DNA of 41,719 bases, from NCBI GenBank assembly GCA_022729315.1, contig JALDAF010000003.1, forward strand, positions 1 through 41,719, given 5' to 3'. The notes beneath the pieces were generated by a model, which saw only the letters and a program-made list of their open reading frames with translations, had not been told where the DNA came from and made no database searches. Positions 7,911-16,858 of this stretch are shown here, one piece after another; within the stretch, counting starts at the first letter, position 1; each line of letters starts with the position of its first letter. A program made the position numbers and the translations under genes. This stretch comes from Candidatus Nanohalalkaliarchaeum halalkaliphilum (GTDB lineage: Archaea > Nanohalarchaeota > Nanosalinia > Nanosalinales > Nanohalalkaliarchaeaceae).

Positions 7911-10127
7911 ATGCTTATCGGGGAGATCGTGGGCGAGGTATCGACTGACAGCTTCACGTTTGAGGCCTACAAAGATATCCGCAAGTTCGATTTTGTAACG
8001 GTGAAAAACCCGAAGGAGGGGAAGGAATGGATCCTGTCCCAGGTAGATACGGTGAAGAAGTCACAGGAGGGCAAGACGACCTGTGAAGCGAATATCATCG
8101 GATTCCGTGAGAAAGGGATGCTGAAACAGCCCCGGCACGTTGTCAAACCGGATTCCATGGTATACCGGGCCGACGAGGACGTGATCGCTGAAACGCTGGG
8201 ACTGACCAAGGACGGCCTGTACATGGGACGACTGGAGACCAACCCGGACATCCGCATCTTTGTCGATCCCTCCGACCTGTACAAGCATATCGCGGTGCTG
8301 GCAAAGACCGGAGCAGGAAAAAGCTACGCGACCGGAGTGATGCTGGAGGAGCTACTGGAGGCAAACTACCCGGTCATCGTGATCGATCCGCACGGCGAAT
8401 ACCATTCCCTGGCCCATCCGAACGAGGAGATTACTGAGGAACAGACCGAGAACTACGGAATCGATCCGAAAGGATACAACATCACCGAATACTCGACCGA
8501 TACAGAGATCAACCCGGACGCGGAACAGCTTTCGTTCTCATCGAAAAACCTGAAGACGAAGGAACTGTCACAGCTCATGCCGACAAACCTCACCAACTCC
8601 CAGAAAGAGGTCATGTACAACGCGTTGAAGGAACTGAAAAAACGGGACGAGTACGACCTCGATGACATCATGGACAAATGTATGAGTCAGGACTCCAAGG
8701 CAAAATGGAACCTTGTCAGCGTCCTGGAGGTCGTGCAGGACTCCGGCCTGTTCTCAGACAACCCGACCAGCCTGGAGGATCTGGTGCGTCGCGGCCACTG
8801 CAGTATTGTCAACCTGCGTGGTGTGGACCCGGAAACCCAGCAGATGGTGGTATACAAGCTGGCGAAAGAACTGTTTGAACGCCGCAAAGTCGGTGAACTC
8901 GTGCCGTTCATCATGGTTATGGAGGAGGCGCACAACTTCGTACCAGAAGCCAACCTGGGGAAAGCAGTCTGCTCGGACATCATGCGGACGATCGCCTCGG
9001 AGGGACGGAAGTTCGGGATGGGTATCGGCGTCATCTCCCAGCGCCCGGCCAACGTCAACAAGAACATCCTCTCACAGTGCAACACACAGCTCATCATGCG
9101 CGTCACCAATAAGAATGATTTAAGTGCTATCAGCCGGTCGTTTGAAGGCATCACCTCCGAGGTACAGCAATCACTGACCAGTCTCCCGCCAGGGACCGGT
9201 CTATTGCTCGGCAAGGAGTACCCGGTCATGACCAGTATCCGCACCCGCCGCAGCAAACACGGCGGTGTCACACAGGAACTGAACCGTGAAACAGACGACG
9301 AAGACGGCGGAGCCGACGGCGAAAGGACAGACGCCTCGCCACCCGTCCAGGACGCAACGGTGGATGAACCCCCGGCAGACAAGGAACCGTCTACACCCGA
9401 TACTGAGCCGGAAACAACACAGGTTGCAGCGGACACGGCAGGAGCGTCCGCTGAAACCGAAGACCTGCCAACGGTGGACCATGAAACCGCGGAACAGGAC
9501 GCACCCGAACCGGGAACGCCACAACCATCGCCAGACCAGGGTACTGGCGCGGATGAAGCAGAGGAACAGCAGACGGAGACAGACCAGACGGATGACGGGT
9601 TCAAGGCTGTCGTTCCCGACATGGATGCGAACAAACTCAGAGACGAACTGGGAACGGTCAAGACGGCGTACTACCCGCTATGGATTGTCTCATCTGAGAA
9701 CGAGCGTATCATGGTGGACGCGACCGACGGCGAGATCAAGGCCCGGGAAAAACAGCTGGGAAGTACTGAGGAACGGGTGATGGAAGAGATCAAGTACGGA
9801 GACAGGACACGCGGAAACCTGCTGCAGGCACTGGACATCTCGCTCTCCAAGCTGGAGCGGACACTGGTTTCACTGCAGGAAAAATCGTTGATCGAGCAGG
9901 ACGGCGACCAGTACACGTTGAACGGTGTCAACCTGTTCGACCGGGACACGGAGACCGTAACCGGTGACGACCATACCGAGATCAGCACCGATGTTACGGA
10001 AAGCAAGGCCATCAACATCGCCCGCGAAGAACTGAGCGGCCCACCGGAAGGGATCGAAAAACTGTACTACCCGTACTTCACCGCGGACAAGCGCGTGTTC
10101 GACGGCGTACTGGGTGAAGAGATCTGA
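7911..10127 (+). CDS. HerA/DUF87-type ATPase with long acidic disordered insert
   Basis: VLAKTGAGKSYATGVMLEELLEANYPVIVIDPHGEY (Walker A and VIDPHGE), FIMVMEEAHNFVP (Walker B), VISQRPANVNKNILSQCNTQLIMRV; ATG at 7911. Confidence 0.9.
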   Translation: MLIGEIVGEVSTDSFTFEAYKDIRKFDFVTVKNPKEGKEWILSQVDTVKKSQEGKTTCEANIIGFREKGMLKQPRHVVKPDSMVYRADEDVIAETLGLTKDGLYMGRLETNPDIRIFVDPSDLYKHIAVLAKTGAGKSYATGVMLEELLEANYPVIVIDPHGEYHSLAHPNEEITEEQTENYGIDPKGYNITEYSTDTEINPDAEQLSFSSKNLKTKELSQLMPTNLTNSQKEVMYNALKELKKRDEYDLDDIMDKCMSQDSKAKWNLVSVLEVVQDSGLFSDNPTSLEDLVRRGHCSIVNLRGVDPETQQMVVYKLAKELFERRKVGELVPFIMVMEEAHNFVPEANLGKAVCSDIMRTIASEGRKFGMGIGVISQRPANVNKNILSQCNTQLIMRVTNKNDLSAISRSFEGITSEVQQSLTSLPPGTGLLLGKEYPVMTSIRTRRSKHGGVTQELNRETDDEDGGADGERTDASPPVQDATVDEPPADKEPSTPDTEPETTQVAADTAGASAETEDLPTVDHETAEQDAPEPGTPQPSPDQGTGADEAEEQQTETDQTDDGFKAVVPDMDANKLRDELGTVKTAYYPLWIVSSENERIMVDATDGEIKAREKQLGSTEERVMEEIKYGDRTRGNLLQALDISLSKLERTLVSLQEKSLIEQDGDQYTLNGVNLFDRDTETVTGDDHTEISTDVTESKAINIAREELSGPPEGIEKLYYPYFTADKRVFDGVLGEEI

Positions 10128-10185
10128 ATCAAGGCGGCGTATTTAAAATTCTTGTAGCGCATACGTATTCACGGTCATTCAACGA

Positions 10186-10344
10186 GGGTCCATGGTCTAG
10201 TGGTCAGGACGTCGCCCTTACACGCCTGCCCAAGGAAGCAGGCGGCAGTTCCTGGACGGCCTTCAACCGTCGTCCGGCTGGCGCCTGAACCTAGGTAGAG
10301 GCTGAGCAAGGCGAAGATCGGTGGTTCAAATCCGCCTGGACCCA
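10186..10344 (+). tRNA. tRNA-Val(UAC) with canonical 37/38 intron
   Basis: Acceptor GGGTCCA/TGGACCC (7 bp), T-arm GGTGG-TTCAAAT-CCGCC, anticodon stem TCGCC/GGCGA, loop CTTACA|A giving anticodon TAC. Intron 10223..10308 is flanked by a bulge-helix-bulge: CTTA/TGAG central helix, bulges CAC and CAA, inner helix GCCT/AGGC. No encoded CCA. Confidence 0.9.
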
Positions 10345-10635
10345 CTGTACAGGATTTGAAGCCCGAGAAAACCGGCCCAGGTTTTCGCTGTTCAAATCCG
10401 CCTGGACCCATCAGAGCTGTGGATTTTTCTCTCCTCACATCTGCAACAGAAGTTCAGATTCAAATCCTCTTCTCCCGGGAGAACGAGGACCCAGAAACCG
10501 ATAAGGTTTCGACCGCCTGGACCCACTCCAGTCACGGAGTGGACACGCTTCGAAAAGGGGTTCTCCTGGAGAACCCCGGACAGAGATGTGTCGACTGGAT
10601 CTCCGGCCCGACGGTTCTGAATCTGCCTGGACTCA
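10323..10635 (+). repeat. Series of full and degenerate copies of the tRNA-Val 3' end
   Basis: ggttcaaatccgcctggaccca (10323-10344, real tRNA); gttcaaatccgcctggaccca (10390-10410, 21-bp exact copy); ggtttcgaccgcctggaccca (10505-10525); ggttctgaatctgcctggactca (10613-10635). Confidence 0.85.
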
Positions 10636-10665
10636 TTGCTGAAGAGGGGTGTTGTGATAGTCGCC

Positions 10666-12423
10666 TCACTCGTCATCAGTCAGAACCAGTTCTTGATAGG
10701 TATCTTGAAATTCACGGAGGAATGACTGTCTGTCGGCTTCGGATGCGAATATTCTGATACGGTCATAACTGGTATGTGCGAATGATTCTGTGTCCGGGTC
10801 AGGTTCAGACACCTGTTTGTAGGAGATGCCAAGTCTGTCAATCGCGTCGGCAAAGCGTTTACCATCTCTTGCCCGGTAAGAGATCGTTCCACGTCTGTCC
10901 GTGTGGCCCCAATCCCATAGTGCTTGCGTCACGTAGCCTTCAACAAAGTCGGTCTGTTCAAACCGGGTTGAGATATAGGCTGGCGGTATATCTGTTTTGT
11001 TTTTGAAGCCATGTATCCTGTAAATACCGGTGAGACAGGAGGGGATCGTCACATGCACATTCTGTTTTCCTACCTCGTTATCCTGCCGCGCCTGTACTCG
11101 TTCCTTCGTTGATACGGGTAGTGGGACGTGTTCACCAAAAGTGTTGTATCGCTTATATGCAAGCCGCCGGATGGGTGCGTTCCGGTGCCTGTCAGAAAAT
11201 ACGTATCTCAGGCGATTTCCCCCGTACTTCTGGATTCGGCCTTCCAACAATCCGCTGTAAAACATCCCCTCCATATACGCTGTGATAGGAAATCGTGGCT
11301 TCCATAGTTTTCCTTTTCCCTTTGTTCCGGCCCAGTAAGCAGGAGGTTCTATCGGTATATCAAGATGTCTCATTTGATCCAGTAAGTCCTTGGATAGTAA
11401 TGAACGGCCTTGAGCGTACCGTCTTATTTTGTTCGCGGTATTTCCGATATTCGAGTGGACGTGATCTGATCCGTATCTGGGAGGTTCGCCGTGTTCCTGC
11501 CAGTAAATGGCCAGGGGATACGGCCATTCGACAAGATACGAGGGGGATAATGTCCATCGCAGATCTGTTTCCTCTGGATTATCCACTGCCTTCGCCAGCC
11601 GTGTCCGTGATCGGTTCTCCAGATGTTTTTGCATATCCCGCAGGCTGTCAATGATTACGTCCGGTGTATCAGTGAATGGATCAAGATAGTCTACCAGGTC
11701 ATCCACCGTTGTATGTCCGACCACTACGGCGGTAAGACTCTCTTCCAGGTCAAGAGGTAATTCACCCAATGGTAGATCCGGGTCTAAATCTAGATGTGAA
11801 TATACTGTGTCAACTGCTTCGTCTCGTGCTTCTATGTAAGGAGATCTGTAAAGTCGCTTCTCAACGTGTCCAACAAGCTCACGAGCTGTATCACGATCCA
11901 TGTATCCCGTAAGGTCTTCAACTAACTGTGTCTCCTGTTCTCCGAACAGAATATAGCTCTGTAGTGGACGCTTCAACTGTTCTGTAATATCCGTATAGAA
12001 CTCCCTGTCCACTGGATAAGCGTCTGATGCATGGTTGATATCCACCGAACGCTCCGCGACGGTTTCAAGTGTATCCTCCACCGCAGCAGCTTCTGTAAGA
12101 ATAAGATACCACGTTTGTGCGTGGACGTAATGAAACCCATCAAGGTTCAATCCCTCCTCGGTCGTCAGTAAATCCTGAGCGATATTCGCGTATCTGGACT
12201 GTTTTGACGCGCTCTCCAGTAGATCAGTTGTGTAATGTATTCTATCCTTTTCTTCCTCGATACGTACCGCCAAGGAGTGGACGTCGTCTATCGCGTCAGA
12301 ACAGGTATCCTGATATATACGTTCATACGTCTTTTCCCGTATCTCCTGCTCTAATCGGTCTTTTTTCTCTTCCAGTCCCCATCCAAAATACTGGTCAGAG
12401 GGGAGTTCCCACCACTGGATCAT
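10666..12423 (-). CDS. Orphan 585-aa protein; C-terminal half weakly resembles a LAGLIDADG-type fold
   Basis: Single long ORF. Candidate LAGLIDADG-like segments: ITAYMEGMFYSGLLEGRIQKYGGNRLRYVFSD and DFVEGYVTQALWDWGHTDRRGTISYRARDGKRFADAIDRLGISYKQ...YDRIRIFASEADRQSFLREF. CDS call is strong, family call weak. Confidence 0.75.
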   Translation of the reverse strand: MIQWWELPSDQYFGWGLEEKKDRLEQEIREKTYERIYQDTCSDAIDDVHSLAVRIEEEKDRIHYTTDLLESASKQSRYANIAQDLLTTEEGLNLDGFHYVHAQTWYLILTEAAAVEDTLETVAERSVDINHASDAYPVDREFYTDITEQLKRPLQSYILFGEQETQLVEDLTGYMDRDTARELVGHVEKRLYRSPYIEARDEAVDTVYSHLDLDPDLPLGELPLDLEESLTAVVVGHTTVDDLVDYLDPFTDTPDVIIDSLRDMQKHLENRSRTRLAKAVDNPEETDLRWTLSPSYLVEWPYPLAIYWQEHGEPPRYGSDHVHSNIGNTANKIRRYAQGRSLLSKDLLDQMRHLDIPIEPPAYWAGTKGKGKLWKPRFPITAYMEGMFYSGLLEGRIQKYGGNRLRYVFSDRHRNAPIRRLAYKRYNTFGEHVPLPVSTKERVQARQDNEVGKQNVHVTIPSCLTGIYRIHGFKNKTDIPPAYISTRFEQTDFVEGYVTQALWDWGHTDRRGTISYRARDGKRFADAIDRLGISYKQVSEPDPDTESFAHTSYDRIRIFASEADRQSFLREFQDTYQELVLTDDE

Positions 12424-12570
12424 GCATGACGCTCAGACTATGTTTACTTAAAATGAAACGAACATTCCAACCTGTGGCCGGATACCGAGCAGGAAAAGAC
12501 ATCCTGAAAGCAAAATTCTACAGGAAAAGCGCTCCCTGAGGCGGTAAAGCGTTATCTTCCAGTGGAAGAG

Positions 12571-12590
12571 CCTTCGACCGCTTGGACCTG
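12571..12590 (+). repeat. Distal degenerate copy of tRNA-Val 3' end
   Basis: ccttcgaccgcttggacctg resembles the 10505-10525 copy (ttcgaccgcctggaccca); preceded by hairpin CTTCC-AGT-GGAAG. Confidence 0.5.
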
Positions 12591-12765
12591 TCTTTCACTG
12601 GAACAGTGTTTTGGTTGTAGGCGTAAGATTTACATTACCTGTTTCCCTATAGTATAGTATCACCCGTTACGTGCTGTCCTGGTCGGGAGGGTGCATGTCC
12701 ATCAGCTGGATGTGTCGTTGGGGGCTTCTTCGACAGCACGGGTTTGGTGACTGGAGGCGTGCAGT

Positions 12766-13857
12766 ATGCCGGACGAGGCTGGAAAAGAAGAGAAGACGAT
12801 CGTATCGTTCAAGGTATGGAACAAGGAGAAGGAGGAGACAGAGCTCCATGCGTTGAAGCGGTACGTGGTTGAAGGGAAGCGGAACGGGCCGCACGTCGTG
12901 GTCAATGCCGGGTCGCATGGTGACGAGTTCCTGGCGATCGATGCGGCGAAGGAGCTGTATGAACGGCTGGAACCGGAGAAGGTTAACGGAAGAGTATCGA
13001 TCATCCCGGAGGCCAATATCTTTGCCGCGTTGAAGAACAAGCGGGAGACGCCGGAGCCCGAGTTTGAGCTGTACGAGTCCGAGGAACGGAATATGAACCG
13101 GTGTTTTGACAGTGTTGACCTGGTTGATGGGCCGGACGGCAATATCACTGAGCGGTTAGCGTACCACGTGCTGAAACTGGTGGTGAAGGCGGATTACTGT
13201 TTCGATCTTCATACTGCGACCGCTCCCGGGTACAAGATCGATCAGATCCGGGGGAAGACGAATCCCGAGTTCGGGAAGGATGTGCTGCAGGTACAGGAAC
13301 GGCTTATAAGGAACTCGGGTGTGGAGTATGTGATCAAGACGCCTCCACAGTATATCGGGGAAGGCGTGCTTGCAGGGGTTGCGCCGCTGCATGGTGTACC
13401 AGCGGTCACGGTCGAGATCGGTGGCGGTGCGTATTCCGAGGAGGAGCTGGAACGGTACGTCACCGTGTTGATGAACCTGATGAAGGAGGCAGGGTCGCTG
13501 TACGGTGAGCCGGACACGGTGAAGCAGAAGATCTACCGTGACCTGGAAGAGGTCTGGGCCTCGACCGCGGGAATGTATGAACCGGTCAAGGAACCGGGGG
13601 AAGCGGTGCGGAAAGGTGAAGCGCTTGGAGTTGTTACGAACGAGCGTGGTGAGCACGAGGTGGAGTCGCCGTTCGATGGTCTGGTGGAGTCGGTCCACCG
13701 CCAGGACTGGGTGAACGAGGGGACGCGCGTCTCGTACATCGCGATCAAGCAGGAGCGGACGTTCCTCGAGGCCGTGGCTGATGCATTCAGACGGTTGCTC
13801 CGGTCCTACACGGCACGGAAGGCGACACGGGAACGGGAAGGACTTCTCAAACTGTAG
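12766..13857 (+). CDS. Succinylglutamate desuccinylase/aspartoacylase family (M14-like) deacylase
   Basis: VVVNAGSHGDEFLAIDAAKELYERL (H..E zinc motif), YCFDLHTATAPGYKI, VPAVTVEIGGG. Confidence 0.85.
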   Translation: MPDEAGKEEKTIVSFKVWNKEKEETELHALKRYVVEGKRNGPHVVVNAGSHGDEFLAIDAAKELYERLEPEKVNGRVSIIPEANIFAALKNKRETPEPEFELYESEERNMNRCFDSVDLVDGPDGNITERLAYHVLKLVVKADYCFDLHTATAPGYKIDQIRGKTNPEFGKDVLQVQERLIRNSGVEYVIKTPPQYIGEGVLAGVAPLHGVPAVTVEIGGGAYSEEELERYVTVLMNLMKEAGSLYGEPDTVKQKIYRDLEEVWASTAGMYEPVKEPGEAVRKGEALGVVTNERGEHEVESPFDGLVESVHRQDWVNEGTRVSYIAIKQERTFLEAVADAFRRLLRSYTARKATREREGLLKL

Positions 13858-14770
13858 TATCGTCTCCGGAAACTGTTTTCCCGTACATGTACGCCATCAC
13901 CCGGTCGTAGAGATCGGTTCCAACACGTTTCTCATCACCTTCCAGGGATGGTGCCGTATTGATCTCACCGATCACGAACCTGTCGCTGTCTGTCTCCTCG
14001 ATGATGTCGACGCCGCAGATATCCAGCCCGGACACCCGTGCCGCCTGGAGCGCTGTACGGCGCATCGTTTCCGGTGCATCGAACCGTTCCATGTGGCCGC
14101 CAACCGCGACGTTGGAACGCCACTCCTCGTCGCCGCCAACCCGTTTGTAGGAATAGGTGTCGTCCCCGATCACGACGATACGGATGTCTTCTCCCGGGTT
14201 CTCCACGTATTCCTGGAGGCAGATATCCTGGTCGAACAGGGTGAGGGTGTCAACCAGTGCCGCAAGGTCTTCCGGGTCCTGCACGCGCATCACACCCTGT
14301 CCGCCGTACCCCGAGCTCAGCTTGACCACCAGCGGATAGCCGAGTGCGTTACCGGCACGCTCCGCTTCCCCTGTGGACAGCATGTACACGGACTGTGGGA
14401 CGGGGACTCCGGCTCTTCCCAGTATCTTGATCGTGTAGAATTTGTTTGACGCGATGAACAGGGAGCGAGACGCTACCTGGGTGTAGACGCCGTGATCGTG
14501 CAGGATATCAGGTAGACGTTCCGCGTACAGCATGTCCGGGTCGAAGAGCCGGAGAAACAAGCAGTCGAACGTCGTCAGATCGGTGTCACGGTACCGTATC
14601 CCGGTACCGTCCCCGTACACCAGATGGATGTTCTCGAGTGGGACGCCAAGAACCGTGTCAAAATACTGTTCCGCGGCATGCAGGAACGCCGGGTGTTCGT
14701 CGGATTCGCTTCCGTACAGGATAGCACACCGGACCTCATCTCCGTTTGCGCCGACGCTCATACCATCCAT
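13847..14770 (-). CDS. ATP-grasp ligase, RimK-like (paralog A)
   Basis: PLVVKLSSGYGGQGVMRVQDPEDL, ICLQEYVENPGEDIRIVVIGDD, LDICGVDIIEETDSDRFVIGEINTAPSLEG; start ATG overlaps the upstream stop (TGATG). Confidence 0.9.
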   Translation of the reverse strand: MDGMSVGANGDEVRCAILYGSESDEHPAFLHAAEQYFDTVLGVPLENIHLVYGDGTGIRYRDTDLTTFDCLFLRLFDPDMLYAERLPDILHDHGVYTQVASRSLFIASNKFYTIKILGRAGVPVPQSVYMLSTGEAERAGNALGYPLVVKLSSGYGGQGVMRVQDPEDLAALVDTLTLFDQDICLQEYVENPGEDIRIVVIGDDTYSYKRVGGDEEWRSNVAVGGHMERFDAPETMRRTALQAARVSGLDICGVDIIEETDSDRFVIGEINTAPSLEGDEKRVGTDLYDRVMAYMYGKTVSGDDTTV

Positions 14771-15855
14771 CAGTCCGGAGTGATGTGCTGCACTGCCTGT
14801 TCGTACGCCTCAAGATGTTGTGAGCGTGGAATCGCGGGAGAACGGTCCTGGAGCTCGGGCACGGTGTCCATGTCCTCTACACTGACCTTTCCAATATATA
14901 AAGCGTCCGCAAGTTCAGGCCGGTTCTTCAGTATGGAATATCCCTGGAAGTAGATATGGTCCTTGATAAACCCTCCCGGCTGTGCCGTATCCTGCAGCCC
15001 GCGTTTCACCCGGTACGTCCGGATGAACGCCAGGCGCTGGTCCAGTCCTTTCTCCCGCATCATTTGGTACAGGTCGAAGAACGGAAGGTCTGCATTGTTG
15101 ATAGCGATGACGCGGGACGTGATCCGTGGCAACGTGTCATCGAACACGCCGACCTGTGACTCGTTGAACGTTGGCAACCCCTCCTCTGCCACCTGGTATC
15201 CCTGCGTCCCATAGATCAGTGCCGCGTTGTTCTGCTCGATACCGTTATGGGTACGGACAGAATGCGTGGACTCATGTATCAGCACACGTTTCGCCTGCAT
15301 GATCCCGTATTCGCCGTTCTCAGGGATCATGATGGTGCGTTTCCGCGGATGGTTCCGTATCGCCTCCGCCTCCACCAGTGTACAGTCGTAGTCCATCCCC
15401 AGCAGGTCGAACATGTTGTGATACACTTCCCGCAGCTGTTCCGCGGAGAGACGTGGACCGTCCTCATCGTCAGGGATATGCTTCGGGTTCAACAGGTTGT
15501 CCGCCTCCTCCACCATCGCCGCATCCGGAAACCCGTAGATTTCCCGGGACACGCCGGTGATGTCCGTGCTCCCGATGGCCTCGATGATCCGCTTCCGCCC
15601 CTTCAAACCGGCCACGAACCGGTCCGCCAGCAGGTCGTCTCCCAGCGCTGCTTTGATATCCTGGATCAGCCGGGCCGCCCGATTCTGATCCTTCGGTGTG
15701 AACGTCCGGTACTCGAACCGGGGATTATACTCCCTGTTCTCCTCCACGTTGTTGAAGAACCCGGCCTTCTCCTCCTCATAGTTCAACGGGTACAGGTAGT
15801 CGTAAAAATCCAGGAGATCCAGCGCGTCCTCAACCAGGTGTATCAGCGAAGCCAT
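14770..15855 (-). CDS. DUF1704 / 'QEGLA motif' family metallopeptidase-like protein (MATCAP-related)
   Basis: AKRVLIHESTHSVRTHNGIEQN (HExxH-like with following R..N) and YQVAEEGLPTFNES corresponding to the QEGLA motif. Confidence 0.75.
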   Translation of the reverse strand: MASLIHLVEDALDLLDFYDYLYPLNYEEEKAGFFNNVEENREYNPRFEYRTFTPKDQNRAARLIQDIKAALGDDLLADRFVAGLKGRKRIIEAIGSTDITGVSREIYGFPDAAMVEEADNLLNPKHIPDDEDGPRLSAEQLREVYHNMFDLLGMDYDCTLVEAEAIRNHPRKRTIMIPENGEYGIMQAKRVLIHESTHSVRTHNGIEQNNAALIYGTQGYQVAEEGLPTFNESQVGVFDDTLPRITSRVIAINNADLPFFDLYQMMREKGLDQRLAFIRTYRVKRGLQDTAQPGGFIKDHIYFQGYSILKNRPELADALYIGKVSVEDMDTVPELQDRSPAIPRSQHLEAYEQAVQHITPD

Positions 15856-15923
15856 GCAGTAACTACAGACCTCATAGGTTTTAAAACTCCCTCAATCAAC
15901 AGTAGTCCAGAGGAGGACACCAC

Positions 15924-16796
15924 ATGAACATCGGAATAGCAGGTACGGACCGACAGCAGGAAGAGGACTGGATCATGGACGAAATCACGGAACGCGGCCA
16001 CGATGCCGTGTTCATCGATCCGTCAGACGTGTCATACGTCCTGTCGGACGGCGATCTCGACATCCGGTACAGCGGCAACTCGTTAAACGATCTGGACGTG
16101 GTGTTCGTCCGCCGTACCCGGTTCGACCTGGAGGCCAGTCGCGACCTGGTTGCGGCACTGGACACGATCGGTGTTCGCACCATCGAACGGAAGGACGTGT
16201 TCTACAACCCATTATCCAAGTTCATCAGCCTCCTCAGCTTTGTTGATACCGAGATCGATGCTATCGCCATCCCATCAACAGGGATCGCGAAATGCCGGGA
16301 GGATGCGGGGCAGATCGCGGACAGAATCGGCTACCCGCTTATCACGAAACCGATCGCCGGCCGGGAAGGAGAAGGCGTCCAGCGGATCGACGACGCTGCA
16401 GAACTTGACACCGTGCTGGCCGATGCTGCGTTCCCGATGCTGCTCCAGGAGTTCCTGGATGTTGAGGAAGAGTACCGCATCCTTGTCGTTGGTGACACGG
16501 CACTGGGCGCGGTGACGAAGGAACCGATCGAGGGGGACGATGATTCCGTGGCCCGGAACTTCGCGCAGGGGGCCGAGTTCAATCCTGCGGACGTCGACCA
16601 CCTGTTCGAACCGGCCGTTCAGATCGCGCAGGCCATGAACATCGAACTCGCCGGTGTAGATATCGTCAAGACCACGGACGGTGACTACTACGAGATCGAA
16701 TGCAACCGCTGCCCACAGTTCAAGGGATTCACGCAGGCACACGAGGATGTGGACGTTCCCGCGCACATCGTGGATTACATCGAGGAACAGGTGTAA
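15924..16796 (+). CDS. ATP-grasp ligase, RimK/LysX-like (paralog C)
   Basis: YPLITKPIAGREGEGVQRIDD, MLLQEFLDVEEEYRILVVGD, LAGVDIVKTTDGDYYEIECNRCPQFKGF (D...ExN intact). Confidence 0.88.
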   Translation: MNIGIAGTDRQQEEDWIMDEITERGHDAVFIDPSDVSYVLSDGDLDIRYSGNSLNDLDVVFVRRTRFDLEASRDLVAALDTIGVRTIERKDVFYNPLSKFISLLSFVDTEIDAIAIPSTGIAKCREDAGQIADRIGYPLITKPIAGREGEGVQRIDDAAELDTVLADAAFPMLLQEFLDVEEEYRILVVGDTALGAVTKEPIEGDDDSVARNFAQGAEFNPADVDHLFEPAVQIAQAMNIELAGVDIVKTTDGDYYEIECNRCPQFKGFTQAHEDVDVPAHIVDYIEEQV

Positions 16797-16858
16797 GGCG
16801 GCCGGTGGGAGACATAACTTCTTACAGTTATTTAAGTCTGAACGGGCGAGTTGCATCC

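Noticed and set aside
8687-9661. 324-aa minus Ser-rich ORF inside the HerA-like gene
   Set aside because: Antisense shadow produced by high-GC codon usage; Ser/Val-rich sequence typical of reverse frames of acidic genes.
10323-10635. Possible CRISPR array
   Set aside because: Copies are irregularly spaced, progressively degenerate and match the tRNA-Val 3' end; no cas genes.
10175-10757. ORFs 10175..10438 (-), 10356..10757 (+) and 10392..10676 (-)
   Set aside because: They run through the tRNA gene and the tRNA-3'-like repeats; the repeated 'GPGGFE' peptide is just the translated tRNA tail.
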